A stretch of 64,000 bases of DNA, taken from assembly GCF_000143415.4 (NCBI RefSeq), contig NW_003314311.1:509673-573672 (forward strand), written 5' to 3'. The stretch's first letter is position 1. Each line of letters opens with the position of its first letter. This DNA is from Selaginella moellendorffii (taxonomy: Eukaryota; Streptophyta; Lycopodiopsida; Selaginellales; Selaginellaceae). Positions 60,410-64,000 of this stretch are shown here, in pieces. The notes under the pieces are model-generated. The model had not been told where the DNA came from. It worked only from the letters and a program-made list of their open reading frames with translations, and made no database searches. Made by a program: the position numbers and the translations under genes.

Positions 60410-63328
60410 TATTTAAACATAGCTTCAAAACATGAACACGAACATGAACACGGCATTCAATTTTTTGAACACGAACACGGAACACGGAAATGAACACGGA
60501 TAAACACGGGTGAAAACATGAATATTCTCTAGAATATTCTACTTATCACTCCATCTCATCTAGAAGCTCCTCATTAGCAGGATCATCATCTTCATCTTCG
60601 TCCTCTTCTTCCATAGCTTCAATATCATCATTAGTAATTTGAGGAATACTTTCTGTCTGGCTCAATCCCACAAACTTGTCATAGGAAGTGTGGCTCCCTA
60701 TCAACTTAGTATTACTGGCCACAAATACCAAGTCTGCAATCCGGTTCACTACTAAGCAATTCCTCTTCTTTGAAGCGATGTGCCCAAAAATGCTGAACAA
60801 TCGCTCCACATATGAGGAAGAACTTGCCTGACTAAGCACTTGAATTGCCAACCTCTGCAAATTTGGACCTGAGTAGCCATTGTCCTCCCACCACTGCACA
60901 GAACCCTTTGTTGTACGATCCATCTGAGAGTCTCCGGTGCCAAAACTACCCTCCAAGTTCCTGTATTGGCAAAGCTGATTTTTTATAGTTGACCTTTGCT
61001 GATAGTCAGGGAACTGGATCTCCAAGTACATGTTCCAATCTTTGGAAACTTCCCTGGATTTTTCCTGTCCTCGCCCCTGAAACTCTGGATCAAGCATGTA
61101 TGCCACGGAGTGAAAGGTGCTATGATAAGCCCACCACCTGTTTGAAATCAGTTGGTTTAGCTCCTCATACCTAAGATTGTTCTCCTCTTGTTGACGGATG
61201 TTCTCGCTCATCTGATCCATCCCCTTGTAGACCTTCCCAATCACAGGCATGTCTCTGTCAACCATCCATAGCAAATACATCACCCTCCTTGAAACACCTA
61301 GCATGTGGTTAACCTCGTTCCAGTATGTATCGTTGAACACAATTCCTTGGCATGCTATCCCAGAATCTGTCCTTGACTCTAGCCTTGCAATGTAAGCGTC
61401 GCTCACAAACATTTGTTGTAGCTTTGGCCTCAACTCCACCAATCTCTCCATCATAAGAAAGTTGAAGGCGAATCGTGTTTCGCTGAACTTCAACACTCGT
61501 CGTGAAGAGAAGGATGCCAAAATCGCTACTAGATGCAAATGGTTCCGGAGGAAGCCAACTAGAGTCTTTCCCTTGTCTAGTAGCCCAACCATCCATGGTA
61601 GTTTTGCGAAATCCTTGAGAATGTTGTTCAAACAATGAGCTAAGCATGGAGCCCACATAATCCTTGGCTTCCTCGCCTCTAGAAGCCTAGTAGTAGCCTT
61701 GTTTGAAGCCTCACCATCCGTGACAATAAAAACAACATTCTCCTCTCCAACAATCTCGATACCTCACTCCCATGTCGCAAAAACGTTATTAGCCGTCTTC
61801 CCACTAGAAGATATATCAATGGCCTCGAGAAAAGTCGACTGTCCTCTGCTGTATGCAACAAGCCCCATGATATGTCAATTTCTTGTGTCATTCCATGCAT
61901 CAGCAACAAGAGTAACCCCACAATTCTTCTAACATGCCTTCACCTTGGCAAGTTGAATTTCAAGATTGGCTTTCTCCACTTGCAACAATTGCTCTCGCAA
62001 TGCTGTCTCTGTTGGAAGATCGTAGGGAATTCCATGCCTTGCAATCTGCTGCACCATCTCCTTAAATTGGTGAGAACGAGCTTTCACAAATGGTATGTGC
62101 TCATTCTAGAAAAATCGTCCTATAGCCATATCCACTGCTTCCTTCCTTTTTGGATCAAAAGAATCCCGGATTCCTTGTTGTTGTTGTGAAAAAAACCTGG
62201 AAATTCCTTCTATAGAATTGCCACCTGGTGTAGAACTCTGGGAAGCAACAAAACTCTCTCCTTTAGTGCTTTGGATGCCTTCGACACGTGTAGAAACTGC
62301 TCGTTTCTTGCTTTGGTGTTTTCCAGCCAAAACTTGGTCGTCGATGGTTTTAGCCATCTCCCTAAGCTGTTGTCTCTTCTCTGCTGAGATGACATCACAA
62401 TTTAAGATTTCATGACCAGCTTCCCCTGTGAGATGTCCCCTCACACGATCCACACCTGAGACTTTGTCTCTCAACAAACACCACTTGCAAGACCAGTGTC
62501 GATGCCCACTATGGCAGTTTGTTTGATCACCAAGGATCATTTCTTCCCACCAAACGGATGATGGATGTCGCCCTGTTGAAGTCCTCCTGCTCTGGCTCCC
62601 AGATGCCATCACTCAGCTCAACCTCTAAAATCCTGCACCTGCTTCTACTCCAATCCACAATCACTCAGTCCAACCTCTAAAATCCCACACCCTGCTGCTG
62701 CTCCAATCCACAATTGCTCAGCCTCCAAAATCCCACACCCTGCTCCTATTCCAATCCACAATCGGTCACGCCCTGCGCCTAATAAATTTTTGAAAAACTC
62801 AAAATTTTAGAATCATGCCGTCAATAACACAATCGCAATGCCAAGCAACTAAGAATCACAACAATCTACAAAGATGCAGTGCCAAGCAGCTAAGAATTAT
62901 GGCAGAAACAATCCAAGGAGAAAATTTGGGAGAGAAAATCTACAAACCTGGAGACAATGATCAGGAATTTTTTGCAGCGAAATCAGGTGTGGCTGAGTGC
63001 CATTCCTCCCACTCCAGCGCTAGAATCCTAGAGAGGGCATTCCCAGCCCAAGAAAATCGCCATAGATCGCTGGAAAAACCTTTTGATTGATCGCAAGACA
63101 AGAAAACATCAAAGCACAAAACGCTCACATGAACCACGTGAACTATTGTTTTAGAACACGGCATGGTCACATGGTATTTGACTGTGTTTCAACCGTGTTT
63201 GGAGCCGTGTTTTGGAGCATTGACCGAGTCAATGAACACGGCCCGTGTTAACACGGCTGGGGGCCGTGTTCGTGTCACCACGCCAACACGCCGTGGTGCA
63301 TGGCGTGTTTTGAAGCACTGTATTTAAA
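60410..63328. mobile_element. hAT-superfamily DNA transposon with TIRs and 8-bp target-site duplication
   Basis: The element spans 60418-63320 (2,903 bp). Left end CATAGCTTCAAAACATGAAC; right end, read inward, CAGTGCTTCAAAACACGCCA: imperfect terminal inverted repeats of about 20 bp. Flanking both ends is the perfect 8-bp direct repeat TATTTAAA (60410-60417 and 63321-63328), the target-site duplication length diagnostic of hAT. Subterminal regions are packed with ACACGG/CCGTGT hexamers on both sides (60435-60510, 63150-63300), as expected for hAT transposase binding. It encodes the broken transposase at 60546-62612 on the minus strand. It is inserted in an intron of the AXS pseudogene. Confidence 0.92.
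60546..62612 (-). pseudogene. hAT transposase with BED finger, interrupted by stop codons
   Basis: Reading from 62612 down: a BED-type zinc finger (CKWCLLRDKVSGVDRVRGHL ... HEILNC), a basic linker, Gln-rich ISRFFSQQQQ, then stops at four places (after IGRFF, KAC, WNDTRN and ATWE) in an otherwise continuous frame that carries the DUF659-like GVTLVADAWNDTRN and the EGEENVVFIVTDGEASNK-like core. From 61658 the frame is open for 370 codons: MWAPCLAHCLNNILKDFAKL, SNRWWAYHSTFHSVAYMLDP, and the C-terminal hAT dimerisation region LQRLAIQVLSQASSSSYVER with LFSIFG and KKRNCL, ending in an acidic tail. The stops make this copy non-autonomous unless recoded. Confidence 0.9.
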
Positions 63329-64000
63329 GCTGTGTTATAATACCTCCATCGTACTGCTATAATCCGTGAACAAGTGCCTTGCTGCATTGCATCCATTGGA
63401 TTCTCCTTGCCTGGACATAGAAACCATAGAAATCAATCCAAAAATGGGGACAGCACCAAGATATTTGGACATGGTCAGGACAGCAGATCCCTGGTGTTTT
63501 GATCGGGGCTCCAATACCCGCAGAGCATGCAGCGGCAGCTAAGGACTGATCTCCGTTGCCATGGCACAGGACAGCGCCATGGCTAGAACAGCTCCATAGG
63601 ATCAGATCAGATAGGATCGGAGGTAGATTTCAATGCCTGGATGCTGCCTCGCTCCTAGTGCCCTGCTTCCAGCTGTGAAACGTTTGTGAAAAAATTTCAT
63701 ACGATTAAATCACTGGAGTTTAATTGATATTTCACAATGAATGAAATCAAGGACTTTTCTAGTATGAAGCTAGGCAAACAATACTTTCCTATCCAAAAGT
63801 ATCGAAATAATTTTTTTTGAGAAATTATAAAATGTAATTTGATTTATTTCTAGTTGTTATATGGTAATTTTTTATATGTATAACAAATATATATAGCTTA
63901 AAATAATTTATACCTTTTAATTTAAAAATATGGTTATAATTTATCATAGTTTTTATAAATTCTAAATATAATGTGACTATATATATGTATGTATGTATGT
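63329..64000. other. Right-edge spacer with TATG microsatellite
   Basis: Contains the flank of the hAT insertion, then CCATGGC-rich sequence (63555-63590). The repeat GAAGCTAGGCAAACAATACT (63766) is shared with 58843. An AT-rich tail ends in ATATATGTATGTATGTATGT at the window edge. No gene supported. Confidence 0.45.

Overview
The window is nuclear DNA from a land plant, most likely a lycophyte of the Selaginella type. The evidence is the gene content (type-B response regulator, VAL/HSI2 B3 repressor, DYW-class PPR protein, BRI1-like LRR receptor, plant metallothioneins, thylakoid pentapeptide protein), the very short introns (mostly 50-80 nt, GT-AG), tight gene spacing and GC-rich exons in AT-rich spacers. 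The species is inferred, not proven. Exon chains below were joined by hand from splice signals and conserved protein motifs. For most multi-exon genes the summed exon length is a multiple of three with no internal stop.

Layout. 0-3.7 kb: the 3' part of a type-B response regulator and an intronless 569-aa protein of unknown role. 4-19 kb: a low-gene, duplicated region with two decayed 11S-globulin-like bicupin genes, three metallothionein-like genes (two intact, one broken) and a Vgb-like beta-propeller gene. It also holds a roughly 5.7-kb AT-rich island with a long TA microsatellite and an imperfect large inverted repeat. 19.9-46.5 kb: a gene-dense block with JINGUBANG-like WD40, a kinase-less BRI1-like LRR receptor, DCAF12, DTW-domain protein, ribosomal eS30, an unknown secreted protein, a GRXCR-type glutaredoxin, VAL/HSI2, a PPR-DYW protein, WRAP73, ribosomal uL18, pectate lyase, Mpv17/PMP22 and a thylakoid lumenal pentapeptide protein. 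Several pairs are head-to-head and probably share promoters (DCAF12/DTW, WRAP73/uL18, Mpv17/pentapeptide).

46.5-64 kb is a gene graveyard. It contains a cytochrome P450 pseudogene whose heme-binding end lies inverted about 1 kb away, PPR fragments, a coiled-coil ORF with stops, two uncertain multi-exon candidates and an F-box-like gene. A decayed UDP-apiose/xylose synthase gene there is interrupted by a complete but coding-dead hAT transposon (2.9 kb, terminal inverted repeats, perfect 8-bp target-site duplication).

No operon logic applies. Neighbours are linked mainly by shared promoters (housekeeping genes with telo-box-like TAGGGTT motifs) and by local duplication (globulin and metallothionein copies). 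I found no tRNA, rRNA, CRISPR or viral genes. The most solid unusual items are the hAT insertion with its target-site duplication, the split and inverted P450 pseudogene, the metallothionein/globulin duplication cluster with independent lesions, and the AT-rich inverted-repeat island.
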